Below the pieces are notes generated by a model, which worked only from the letters and a program-made list of their open reading frames with translations, was not told the origin of the DNA and searched no databases. A stretch of 64,000 nucleotides of DNA from an uncultured Bacteroidales bacterium (GTDB taxonomy: Bacteria > Bacteroidota > Bacteroidia > Bacteroidales > Bacteroidaceae), in NCBI GenBank assembly GCA_945833885.1, contig CAMAFY010000005.1:36492-100491 (forward strand), given 5' to 3'. A program made the position numbers and the translations under genes. Below, piece after piece: positions 1-7,864 of the stretch (its first letter is position 1; every line of letters begins with the position of its first letter).

Positions 1-434
1 ATCATGATATCATGGGCCAGCGAGAGGGGCAGGGGCATGTATCGGTCGGTCTCGTTGTTGGCATATCCGAACATCATTCCCTGGTCGCCGGCCCCCTGGT
101 CCATAGGATTGGCGCGTTCCACGCCGCGGTTGATGTCGGGACTTTGGGAGTGCAGTGCCGAGAAGATGCCGCAACTTTCAGCGTCGAACTTGTATTCCGA
201 CTTGGTGTATCCGATGCGTGAGATGGTGTTGCGCACCACTTTCTGCAGGTCGAAGTTGGCGGTTGTGTTGAGTTCTCCCGCCAAAACCACCTGACCGGTT
301 GTTACTAATGTCTCGCAAGCCACCTTTGCGTTGGGGTCTTGTGCAAGGATTACGTCGAGGATGGCGTCAGAAATCTGGTCCGCCACTTTGTCGGGATGAC
401 CTTCCGACACGGATTCTGAGGTGAAAAGATACAT
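1..434 (-). CDS. metK: S-adenosylmethionine synthetase, C-terminus cut off by window edge
   Basis: Makes S-adenosylmethionine from methionine and ATP in the cytosol. Only the first 144 residues or so are in the window. The N-terminus reads [20 protein letters not shown], the hallmark ATP/Mg-binding start of MetK, and [12 protein letters not shown] further on is the second family signature. The ATG at 434 is the only start that places the GHPDK motif near residue 12, as in the family. The gene is transcribed leftwards, divergent from tsaE. Its upstream gap is long (about 440 bases) and has candidate promoters at 808-815 and 600-607, so the messenger may carry a long leader. Identification is secure; the missing part is simply outside the window. 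Confidence 0.96.
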   Translation of the reverse strand, partial: MYLFTSESVSEGHPDKVADQISDAILDVILAQDPNAKVACETLVTTGQVVLAGELNTTANFDLQKVVRNTISRIGYTKSEYKFDAESCGIFSALHSQSPDINRGVERANPMDQGAGDQGMMFGYANNETDRYMPLPLSLAHDIM

Positions 435-807
435 AAAACAGAATAAGTTTTTTGGGGTGGGATGCCACCTTTCAGGTTACAAACTGCGAGGACGCTGCGT
501 TGTATACCAGTTTCCTTGCCTGACTTTCTGTGTGCGTCGTGGGCGCTTCCGGATGTATTCCTCCGATGTCGCTGCCTTACCGCAAAGCGGTACTCACTGC
601 AAACGTACACAAAAAAACTGTCCGCCCTGGCATCTTCGACGGCTCTTTTTGCGGAGAGTCCGCCGTGCGGGGGAGAACAGCAACGTGAAACTTGCCGGCC
701 TTGCGGGCCTGTTGGACGGAACTCTGTGGAGAGTGGCGTCCGGCGTTTTAGCATTTTTTTGCGAGGTTGCAAGCAGTCAAATCTGTCCTCTATGTGGGTT
801 GTGCATG
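435..807 (-). promoter_or_regulatory. Long untranslated region upstream of metK
   Basis: No gene is supported here. If transcription starts from the -7 element at 808-815 the metK leader would be about 370 nt; from 600-607 it would be about 160 nt. Small inverted repeats are visible (TACCGC-aaa-GCGGTA at 578-592, TGCGGA-GAG-TCCGC near 650-663). I could not match the region to a known SAM riboswitch consensus by eye, so a regulatory leader is only a possibility. The gap lacks the 22-bp repeats seen in most other gaps. Confidence 0.35.
600..607 (-). promoter_or_regulatory. Candidate -7 element, alternative metK promoter
   Basis: On the minus strand this reads TACGTTTG, a full match to the Bacteroidetes -7 consensus TAnnTTTG. 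No TTG is seen at the expected -33 spacing, so it is weaker than the tRNA-Leu promoter. Confidence 0.3.
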
Positions 808-815
808 CAAAATTA
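808..815 (-). promoter_or_regulatory. Candidate -7 element for metK
   Basis: On the minus strand this reads TAATTTTG, matching TAnnTTTG. It would start transcription near 803 and give metK a leader of about 370 nt. No good -33 element is seen at 19-base spacing. Confidence 0.4.
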
Positions 816-860
816 GTCTTTTTTTCTGCAACTTACGGCACAAATTACTGAAAATTTACA

Positions 861-868
861 TATCTTTG
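861..868 (+). promoter_or_regulatory. -7 element directly in front of tsaE
   Basis: TATCTTTG matches TAnnTTTG exactly. It ends only four bases before the tsaE ATG at 873, so the predicted transcription start falls at or within a base or two of the start codon. The messenger is probably leaderless. Confidence 0.55.
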
Positions 869-872
869 CAGC

Positions 873-1289
873 ATGAAAATCGAAATATCATCTCTAAATG
901 ACATTCAACGTGCGGCACGGGAGTTCATTTCTGCCGTGGACGTGAACCGTGTCTTTGCATTTTATGGCAAGATGGGCGCTGGAAAAACCACATTCGTCAA
1001 GGCTTTGTGCGAGGAACTCGGCGTCGACGACGTCGTCAACAGTCCAACCTTCGCCATTGTCAACGAATATCACTCCGAAGTGTTGCGGTCTCCGGTCTTT
1101 CACTTTGACTTTTACCGCATCAAACGCCTTGAAGAGGCCTACGACATCGGCATCGACGACTATTTCTACTCCGGTTCGCCTTGTTTTGTGGAGTGGCCCG
1201 AGATGGTGGAGCCCCTCCTTCCCGAGGACGCTGTCCGCGTGGACATCGAGGAACTTCCCGACGGCCGGCGCCAAATCACCATTGCCTGA
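873..1289 (+). CDS. tsaE: tRNA threonylcarbamoyladenosine biosynthesis ATPase TsaE
   Basis: P-loop ATPase that works with TsaB and TsaD to put the t6A modification at position 37 of ANN-decoding tRNAs. The 138 residues match the family length. Walker A is GKMGAGKTT at residues 32-40; SPTF (57-60), HFDFYR (77-82) and VEWPE (106-110) are the other conserved TsaE blocks. The start is set by the ATG at 873, right behind the -7 element. It is divergent from metK and followed by a repeat array rather than by a partner t6A gene. Confidence 0.95.
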   Translation: MKIEISSLNDIQRAAREFISAVDVNRVFAFYGKMGAGKTTFVKALCEELGVDDVVNSPTFAIVNEYHSEVLRSPVFHFDFYRIKRLEEAYDIGIDDYFYSGSPCFVEWPEMVEPLLPEDAVRVDIEELPDGRRQITIA

Positions 1290-1418
1290 ATGCCGCATCG
1301 GGGCATCCGTCAGCAGACTTGTCGGGATGTCCTTCTCTCCGGTCCAGGGTTTTCTGCGCGGGAGTCCGGTAAAACGGCGAGGTGTTCCCAGACTTCCGGA
1401 TGGAGTTTCTATGATGCT

Positions 1419-1540
1419 TTCAAAGAAATCCTCAGTCGTTTTCAAAGAAATCCTCAGTCGTTTTCAAGGAAATCCTCAGTCGTTTTCAAGGAAATCCTCA
1501 ATCACTTTCAAAGAAATCTCAGTCGTTTTCAAGGACTTCT
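1419..1540 (+). repeat. 22-bp degenerate tandem array downstream of tsaE
   Basis: Units close to TTTCAAAGAAATCCTCAGTC start at 1419, 1441, 1463, 1485 and 1507, an exact 22-base step. A sixth, diverged unit starts at about 1528 and weaker echoes (TTCCTCAGATGCTTTC and similar) run to about 1600. The array fills the centre of the 382-base gap before the next gene; no gene is seen in the gap. Confidence 0.9.
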
Positions 1541-1659
1541 TCGAGTGCTTTTACGGGATTCCTCAGATGCTTTCTGGGCATTCCTCTTGAGTTTTCAGGG
1601 GGAAATATTGTTCTTTCAGGAGATTCCATACAATCTTTTCAAGAGATGCTTTATAATAT

Positions 1660-1667
1660 TAATATTG
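1660..1667 (+). promoter_or_regulatory. Candidate -7 element abutting the 1672 gene
   Basis: TAATATTG differs from TAnnTTTG at one position and ends four bases before the ATG at 1672, the same geometry as tsaE. If used, this messenger is also leaderless. Confidence 0.35.
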
Positions 1668-1671
1668 TAAG

Positions 1672-3468
1672 ATGAACAGATTCATTCTTTTTCTTGCGTT
1701 CATGGCATGCAGTCTTGCAGGTGACGCACAAATGGCGCGTTGGTTGATCCATCCCCAATATGACGCTTTGCAGATGTTGGAGAACGTTGATTTGCTGGTG
1801 GCAGATTCGGCAAAGACAAAAATATTGTGGACCTTCGACGGCGAGCGCGTGGCAACGGTCGAGGGCGACCTCCAACCTTTCAGCGACGACATTGCGGTGG
1901 TGCTCCGTCCGGAGACCGATGAAATCACGATGCTCCTCGGCACCGACGGCAAGACAACCGAACTCCGCGGTTGCCGCGTTGCCGGAAGACCCGCGCTGTT
2001 CTCCTCAAAACGCCTGCTGGTAAAGAAGGGCGAATTCTTCCGTTTCGCCGACCCCAGAGGCTGGTTGACGAGCGAAAAATACCTTAAAGCCTATCCGTTC
2101 TTCCATGGTTATGCCGTATGCAACACCTATGAGGACTTTGAGAAGCCCAAGGATACCTATACCTTTCTGACCGATACTACCGGTGTTCATGTTGAATTCT
2201 CCTTCAACGGAAAGGTCTTCAAACCCACGGATGTCGACTTTATCTCCTCGGTCAATGACGAGCAGATGGCGGTGGTTGTCATCAAAAAACGCCTCTATAT
2301 CTTCGACACCGAGCAGCAGATGCTCACCCCTCTCATGAGGGATTCCGAGGAAAGCAACCTGAAATATCAGGCCAAGATTGACGGAAACATCACGGAAGCC
2401 TTCCAGGAGAATCCCGACGGTACGGGTATTCTGTCGGCACGTTGCGGCAAGGAAGACCTCGTGACCGTGCATCTCGACGCCTATCTGCGGCCTCTCTCCA
2501 TCGTCCGCGGCATGGATACCACCACTTACAGCCTTGAAACTTCCGAGCCACGTAAGCAGAGTTCGCCCCTCACCGCCGTCACCGAGGGAAAATTGTGCGG
2601 CATCGCATGGGACGGCACGACGATGTTGCCGCCACAGTTCACGGAATTTCCCCTTGCCTATGGCGACCATGCCATCGTCCGTCAAGGCGAAAAATACGGA
2701 TTGTTGCAGGTGTTCAAGGATGAGAGTTTCAAGGTGCGCATGAACAAGGGCGCCGACATCGCCTTCCGTCATCAGAAGTTCGAGACCACCCTCCGCGTGG
2801 ATTTCCCCACCATCGTCCCCGCTCCCCTCACGACAGTCGAGATGGTGGACGTCGAAGGTTGCGAACTTGACAAGACTTCCAAGACATATCGTGAGACGGA
2901 GAGCGGCAATTTCGTCCAGTATCATTGTGTATTGAGCATTCCGCCATCGCTCCCCGACGAGTTGACCGAGGTGAATTACCCCCTGCACATCGTCTATGAC
3001 GGCATCCGTTCGTGCGTCATTCCCTTCAAGGTCAACGCCTGGCATTACAAATACTTTGTGGTCGACATCGACGACGCTCAGACGTCGCTGGTGGACAATG
3101 CCCTTTCCTTTGTCTTCAACATCAAGGCCGACCGCATCGATTCCGACGACATCTACCCCACAGAGGTGACGGTGTTGACACAAAATGTGGAGAGTATGCT
3201 CGAAAAACTCTCCGAGACGCGCTACAAATGCACCATTCCCTACCTCCCGGAGGGGCTCACGGCCTTCGATATCCAGGTGGTTGAGCAGGGATGTCCCCCG
3301 GCCCTCTTCCCCCATGAGGTGGAATTCTGCGCTGAGAAGCCCAAGACGCGCACCACGCCTGCCGTGCCCCAGAGCCTCGTTGTCCGCAAGCGCGCATCGG
3401 AACCGCTGGTGGAGCCCTATGATGTCGACGCCGAAAACGGGCCAGAAGGCGAGTCTTCCTGCGAATGA
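1672..3468 (+). CDS. Secreted protein of unknown function
   Basis: I do not recognise the family with confidence. The 598-residue product starts with a clear signal peptide (MNRFILFLAFMACSLAGDAQ), so it is exported to the periplasm or beyond. The first half has several segments of the kind YGLLQVFKD, GYAVCNTYEDFEKP and LCGIAWDGTTMLPPQF, which resemble WG/KWG-type beta repeats found in Bacteroidales surface proteins; this likeness is by eye only. The C-terminal third alternates beta-rich stretches and ends in a Glu/Pro-rich tail. There is no lipobox and no T9SS C-terminal domain. It is followed by a GH35 gene on the same strand after about 130 bases, which hints at but does not prove joint expression. 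Confidence 0.7.
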   Translation: MNRFILFLAFMACSLAGDAQMARWLIHPQYDALQMLENVDLLVADSAKTKILWTFDGERVATVEGDLQPFSDDIAVVLRPETDEITMLLGTDGKTTELRGCRVAGRPALFSSKRLLVKKGEFFRFADPRGWLTSEKYLKAYPFFHGYAVCNTYEDFEKPKDTYTFLTDTTGVHVEFSFNGKVFKPTDVDFISSVNDEQMAVVVIKKRLYIFDTEQQMLTPLMRDSEESNLKYQAKIDGNITEAFQENPDGTGILSARCGKEDLVTVHLDAYLRPLSIVRGMDTTTYSLETSEPRKQSSPLTAVTEGKLCGIAWDGTTMLPPQFTEFPLAYGDHAIVRQGEKYGLLQVFKDESFKVRMNKGADIAFRHQKFETTLRVDFPTIVPAPLTTVEMVDVEGCELDKTSKTYRETESGNFVQYHCVLSIPPSLPDELTEVNYPLHIVYDGIRSCVIPFKVNAWHYKYFVVDIDDAQTSLVDNALSFVFNIKADRIDSDDIYPTEVTVLTQNVESMLEKLSETRYKCTIPYLPEGLTAFDIQVVEQGCPPALFPHEVEFCAEKPKTRTTPAVPQSLVVRKRASEPLVEPYDVDAENGPEGESSCE

Positions 3469-3597
3469 CACCGGCAGAGCCCCATAGAGACAGGCGTCTG
3501 TTACGGTAACATATAGCCTGCATTGCCGGAGATTTTCCGAAAGTGCAGGCTTTTTTACCCCTTAAAGCCTATAAGATTTACCTTAAAATCATATACT

Positions 3598-5589
3598 ATG
3601 AAGAGAATTTTTGCAAGTCTTTTCCTTGCCTTCCTTTGCGGAAATGCCGTTGCCGCTCCCGCCGGCCAGCATACTTTCGCCATCAAGGACGGGCATTTCA
3701 TCTACGATGGCCAGCCTACTCCCATCTATTCCGGCGAGATGCACTATGAGCGTGTCCCGGCTTCTTACTGGCGACATCGCCTGAAAATGATGAAGGCCAT
3801 GGGACTTAATGCCGTGGCGACCTACGTTTTCTGGAACTTCCATGAGGTGGCTCCGGGCAAATGGGACTGGAGTACCGACGAGCATAACCTGCGGAAATTC
3901 GTGCAGACTGCGGCGGAAGAGGACATGATGGTCATCCTCCGTCCCGGACCTTACTGCTGTGCCGAGTGGGAATTCGGCGGATATCCCTGGTGGTTGCAAC
4001 AGCAGGAGGGGCTCGTTATCCGCTCCTTCAACCAGCCTTTCCTTGATGCTTGCCGCACCTACATCAACCAACTTGCCGCGCAGGTCGGCGATTTGCAGGT
4101 CACCCACGGAGGTCCCGTCGTCATGGTGCAGGCGGAAAACGAGTTCGGTTCCTATGTCAGCCAGCGGCAGGACATACCTTTGGAGGAGCATAAGCGCTAC
4201 AGTTCGGCCATCCGTCAGATCCTGATCGACGCCGGTTTTGACATTCCCATGTTCACCAGCGATGGTTCGTGGCTTTTTGAGGGCGGTGCCATCGAAGGAG
4301 CGTTGCCTACTGCCAACGGAGAGGACAATGTTGAGAACCTGAAAAAGGTGGTCGACGCCTATCATGGTGGCGAAGGCCCGTACATGGTGGCGGAGTTTTA
4401 TCCCGGATGGCTCGACCATTGGAATGAACCCTTTGTGAGGATTCCGGCGGAAAAGATTGTACGCCAGACGCAGAAGTACCTCGACAACGGCGTGAACTTC
4501 AACTTCTATATGGTCCACGGCGGCACGAATTTCGGTTTTTGGGCGGGTGCGAACTACAACAACGACACCAATATCCAGCCCGACATCACGTCTTACGACT
4601 ACGATGCTCCCATCAGCGAGGCGGGATGGGCGACGGAAAAATATATGGGTGTGCGTGAACTGATGAAGAAGTACGTGCCTTATGAGGTCCCCGACGTGCC
4701 CGAGCGCATTCCCGTTGTGGAACTTCCCGAGATTTTCTTTGAGAAATCCGTCGATGTCCTCAGCGTTCTCGAAGGCCAGACACCGGTCATTGCCGACGAA
4801 CCGCTGACCTTTGAGGAACTTGGGCAGGGATTCGGCTACGTCCTTTACCGCCGTCACTTCAACCAACCCATATCCGGTATGATGCGGGTGCCGGGGATTG
4901 CTGACTTCGCCACCGTCTATGTCGACGGAAAGAAGGTGGGTGAACTCAACCGCCTGTTGGATTCCGACAGCCTGAAGGTTGACATTCCGTTCAACAGCAC
5001 GCTGGATATCCTTGTGGAGAACGTAGGCCGCATCAACTATGGTGCGCGCATTGTGGAGAATCATAAGGGCATCACGCAGCCGATAACCATCGATGGCAGC
5101 CGAATTTCCGGTTCTTGGAGCATGTATGGCCTGTCCCTTTCCGAAATGCCCGACGTGAAATCCATGCCCGAGGGCTACAAAACTGGCCGCCCGGTCTACT
5201 ATGCCGCTTCCTTTACTTTGGACAAGGTGGGCGACACCTTCCTCGATATGGAGAAATGGGGCAAGGGAATCGTCTATGTCAACGGGCATCATCTGGGACG
5301 TTATTGGAAGGTCGGACCGCAGCAGACGCTCTATCTTCCCGGATGTTGGCTGAAGGAGGGCAGGAATGACATTGTCGTCTTCGAGCAACTCAACGACCAG
5401 CGCAAGTATTCTCTCACGTCGGTGACGGAGCCCGTCTTGGACAAACTCCAGGCGGATGCCGCGGAATCGGAGTCGGCGGAAGAGGTCATCGCACGCCTTT
5501 TGCGCGAGAATGCCGCCCTCCGCGAGCAGATTTCCACCCTCGAAAAGCAGATGGAGGAGTTGAAAGCGCCCAAGAAACGCCGCAAATAA
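3598..5589 (+). CDS. GH35 beta-galactosidase with C-terminal coiled coil
   Basis: Retaining glycoside hydrolase that removes terminal beta-galactose, probably in the periplasm. The ATG at 3598 gives a typical signal peptide (MKRIFASLFL...NAVAA, cut near residue 20); an upstream TTG at 3523 would bury it and is rejected. The catalytic barrel carries the acid/base in QAENEFGSY (Glu182) and the nucleophile in MVAEFYPGW (Glu266); RPGPYCCAEW near 115-124 is the GH35 signature. Beta-sandwich domains follow, including YVNGHHLGRYW. The last 50 of 663 residues are unusual: a Leu/Glu heptad stretch (ARLLRENAALREQISTLEKQ) followed by a basic KKRRK end, predicting a coiled coil that may drive oligomerisation. 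GH35 enzymes do not normally end this way. Confidence 0.93.
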   Translation: MKRIFASLFLAFLCGNAVAAPAGQHTFAIKDGHFIYDGQPTPIYSGEMHYERVPASYWRHRLKMMKAMGLNAVATYVFWNFHEVAPGKWDWSTDEHNLRKFVQTAAEEDMMVILRPGPYCCAEWEFGGYPWWLQQQEGLVIRSFNQPFLDACRTYINQLAAQVGDLQVTHGGPVVMVQAENEFGSYVSQRQDIPLEEHKRYSSAIRQILIDAGFDIPMFTSDGSWLFEGGAIEGALPTANGEDNVENLKKVVDAYHGGEGPYMVAEFYPGWLDHWNEPFVRIPAEKIVRQTQKYLDNGVNFNFYMVHGGTNFGFWAGANYNNDTNIQPDITSYDYDAPISEAGWATEKYMGVRELMKKYVPYEVPDVPERIPVVELPEIFFEKSVDVLSVLEGQTPVIADEPLTFEELGQGFGYVLYRRHFNQPISGMMRVPGIADFATVYVDGKKVGELNRLLDSDSLKVDIPFNSTLDILVENVGRINYGARIVENHKGITQPITIDGSRISGSWSMYGLSLSEMPDVKSMPEGYKTGRPVYYAASFTLDKVGDTFLDMEKWGKGIVYVNGHHLGRYWKVGPQQTLYLPGCWLKEGRNDIVVFEQLNDQRKYSLTSVTEPVLDKLQADAAESESAEEVIARLLRENAALREQISTLEKQMEELKAPKKRRK

Positions 5590-5676
5590 TCCTGCAGAAA
5601 GCCCCTCGGAATTCCGCTTCCGTCACCGGCATTGACCGCGGAAAGGCGAGGGGAATTCCGTAAAACCATAAAAAAT

Positions 5677-5709
5677 GTCCCCCGTACACCATTGTGCTGT
5701 ACGGGGGAC
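5677..5709. terminator. Bidirectional terminator between GH35 gene and msrC
   Basis: A 12-base perfect stem (GTCCCCCGTACA / TGTACGGGGGAC) with a 9-base loop. It is flanked by an A run on the left and a T-rich stretch on the right, so it can stop the GH35 transcript (+) and the msrC transcript (-). Confidence 0.85.
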
Positions 5710-5839
5710 ATTGTGTTTCCGTGTGGCAAATCCGTTCGCTTTTGTCGTTGGTTTTCAAGTGCTTATCCTTGAATTTGCCTCAAATGTGTTTGTGCTTCCA
5801 GTCAGTCGTTCTTGTGTTTCTTGTCGGTTCTCCTTGCAC

Positions 5840-5980
5840 TTTCCATCGTGTTTCCCTGTGCTTGCAAACAATCATCCTTGCGTTTTCAATCCATCTTTCT
5901 TCTGCTTTCAGCGGAATCCTGTTGCATTTTCTGCAGAATGTCTCAGCGTTTTCAGCGGAACGTGTTGCGTTTTCGGGAGA
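5840..5980. repeat. 22-bp degenerate tandem array before the 3' end of msrC
   Basis: Units of the type TTGCGTTTTCAGCGGAATCC recur with the C of TTTC at 5843, 5865, 5887, 5909, 5931, 5953 and 5974: steps of 22 bases, the last 21. The array runs to within a few bases of the msrC stop codon. Weaker echoes extend left to about 5750. The rest of the 5590-5982 gap holds only the terminator. Confidence 0.85.
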
Positions 5981-5982
5981 AG

Positions 5983-6471
5983 TCATTTGGCATCGTCGGT
6001 GACGAGTGCGGCGATTTCCTCAAGATGGCGGGCATCGGTGGCGTCGAATGTCGCAAGGTCGGCACTGTCGATGTCGAGCACGCCAACGATTTCACCATCT
6101 TTCCACAGGGGAACCACGATTTCGCTCCGTGAAGACGACGAGCATGCGATGTGTCCGGGAAAGGCTTCCACGTCGGGAACCACCAGGGTTCGGCCCTCAG
6201 ACCACGCCTTGCCGCAGACTCCGCGCCCATGTTTGATGCGCGTACAGGCCATCGGACCCTGAAAAGGTCCGAGAATCAGTTGGCCGCCGGCGGACTCCAC
6301 GCGGTAGAAGCCCGTCCAGAGGAAGCCGAAAGTTTCGTGAATCATTGCCGCCACATTTGCCATTCGGGCGATGAGGTCCGTCTCCACTTCCACCACAGCG
6401 GCAATCTGTGGCAGCAGGGTCGCATATTTTTCGCTCTTTGTGCCGTTGGAAATGTCGAGATGTTCTGCCAT
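5983..6471 (-). CDS. msrC: Free methionine-(R)-sulfoxide reductase, GAF domain
   Basis: Repairs oxidised free methionine (R form) using thioredoxin in the cytosol. The 162-residue product is a single GAF domain. All three family cysteines are present: PMACTRI, GVCGKAW and HIACSSSS, followed by SEIVVP and the closing GVLDIDS. The ATG at 6471 (MAEHLD) gives the normal family length; an in-frame extension upstream to 6783 only translates the neighbouring 22-bp repeat array and was rejected. The gene lies between two repeat arrays and shares a bidirectional terminator with the GH35 gene. Confidence 0.93.
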   Translation of the reverse strand: MAEHLDISNGTKSEKYATLLPQIAAVVEVETDLIARMANVAAMIHETFGFLWTGFYRVESAGGQLILGPFQGPMACTRIKHGRGVCGKAWSEGRTLVVPDVEAFPGHIACSSSSRSEIVVPLWKDGEIVGVLDIDSADLATFDATDARHLEEIAALVTDDAK

Positions 6472-6552
6472 AGTCTTGATAATCGGGTAAAAAATGGGGT
6501 GGGATGTGCCGTTGTTTTGTTCTGGAAGAGCCGTGAATGGATGATGGAATTT

Positions 6553-6728
6553 CCGCACTTTTCGGTATGGAGTGTTGCGCTCTGCGATGTCGGGTGCCAT
6601 ACTTTTGCCCCAAAAGAGCCGTGGTTTGAGGTGGAAAGTTCCGCACTTCCGTCCCGAAAGTGCCGCATTTTGTGCTGTAAAGTTCCGCACTTTGTGCTGG
6701 AAAGTTCCGATGTTTCCGATGCTTTTTG
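6553..6728. repeat. 22-bp degenerate tandem array between msrC and the S41 lipoprotein gene
   Basis: The core CCGCAC/CCGATG falls at 6553, 6575, 6597, 6619, 6641, 6663, 6685 and 6707, eight positions in strict 22-base register. Best units read GGAAAGTTCCGCACTTTGTG. The array fills most of the 313-base gap 6472-6784; no gene is seen there. Confidence 0.92.
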
Positions 6729-6784
6729 CGACGCATCGGTTGCAGCGTCCGTGCCGGCGGACATCGGTTGTCCGGCAGTTCACG

Positions 6785-7828
6785 TCATTGTCCGTCGGCC
6801 GTCCGGCATTTTTCTGCCAGATATTGCAGCGCCGTTTCCAGAATCGTGTCGATGCCGCGGTTGTAGTCCTCGCTGCTGATGTCGACGTTGATGTCGGGAT
6901 CGATGCCGAATTCCGTGTGTTCTCCCGTGATGTCCGTCATCGGGCACGCTGAAAACCGCACCGACCATCCGCGCGGGAGTTCGCTACTGAAGGGCATTCC
7001 GCTACCACCTCCCGTACGGTCGCCGATAAGTGTGACACTTTCGAGGGATTTTACAAACATCACGAAGGCATTTGCCGCACTATACGTGCGACGGTTCGTA
7101 AGAATCACCGTCGGTTTCTGCCATCGCAGGCCTGAAGCGGGGGAGACGCGGATGGGTTGTGGCGCGGAAAAATCCTCATGTCCCGGTCCCGTCTTGTGCG
7201 ACATAAAGCCCATGACGGTCGATTCGTTGACAAATATCCCCGCCAGAGCCTGTGCCGAGGTGAGCATGCCGCCACCATTGTTGCGGACATCAATGATCAG
7301 TCCGTCGCACGTCGCAAGATACTCCATCATATAATGGAGGTTTCCGTCGCCGATGCTGTTCTCGAACGACGGACAACGGATGTATCCGATGTTATTTGCC
7401 ATGACTTTGTACTTCATCCCCGCCGTTGTGCGGTAGTCATCGCTGCTTCCGAGGTAGCGACGTAGGATGGAATCGTTGAAATTCTCGGGAAAAGCGTCGT
7501 ACCACTGCGTATAATAGGAGGTGTTTCCCGCGTATGCCAGGTTCACATGTCCGTCGCGCAGTTCGTAAGTCATGCGGCTCAGTACCTGAAACAGCGCCTC
7601 GTCCGACATCTTTTCCTCCACTTGAGGCGAATAACGCCGGTAGACTTCGTCCCAATCCAGCCCGTAAGCCTGTTTCTTGTACGAGAAAAAACAATAATGA
7701 CGGTCGATGACATTCCACAACGCTTCAAAGTTGTCGCGTCGGGTGTCTTCGAAACCGTCACTGGAAATGCAACTCATGGGCAACACGAGCAGCACAATAA
7801 CCGATATGATGTGGAGGAGGCGGCACAT
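6785..7828 (-). CDS. S41 family peptidase, lipoprotein
   Basis: Tail-specific-type serine protease probably anchored in the envelope. The N-terminus has a lipoprotein signal with lipobox LPMSC, lipidated Cys at residue 20. DVRNNGGG at 180-187 and TNRRTYSAANAF at 244-255 are the S41 core motifs, with Ser250 the likely nucleophile. The 347 residues contain no obvious PDZ domain, which distinguishes it from the CtpA-type protein at 61136. It closes a minus-strand run of four genes (TPR protein, GHL10-like protein, outer-membrane protein, this one); the gap to the preceding gene is 36 bases, so co-transcription is likely. Natural substrate unknown. Confidence 0.88.
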   Translation of the reverse strand: MCRLLHIISVIVLLVLPMSCISSDGFEDTRRDNFEALWNVIDRHYCFFSYKKQAYGLDWDEVYRRYSPQVEEKMSDEALFQVLSRMTYELRDGHVNLAYAGNTSYYTQWYDAFPENFNDSILRRYLGSSDDYRTTAGMKYKVMANNIGYIRCPSFENSIGDGNLHYMMEYLATCDGLIIDVRNNGGGMLTSAQALAGIFVNESTVMGFMSHKTGPGHEDFSAPQPIRVSPASGLRWQKPTVILTNRRTYSAANAFVMFVKSLESVTLIGDRTGGGSGMPFSSELPRGWSVRFSACPMTDITGEHTEFGIDPDINVDISSEDYNRGIDTILETALQYLAEKCRTADGQ

Positions 7829-7864
7829 AGGTGAGTGGAGGAAAGGGGTGGGGATGGCGGAGGA

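Noticed and set aside
350..772. 140-codon minus-strand frame across the metK start
   Set aside because: It is in a different frame from metK and overlaps its coding start; no motif seen.
2005..3471. Long minus-strand open frame opposite the 1672 gene
   Set aside because: Antisense frame in GC-rich coding DNA; the plus-strand gene has a signal peptide and a matching promoter position.
6472..6783. N-terminal extension of msrC
   Set aside because: It translates eight 22-bp repeat units into KCGTF/RNFT-like low-complexity sequence, and the family starts at MAEHLD.
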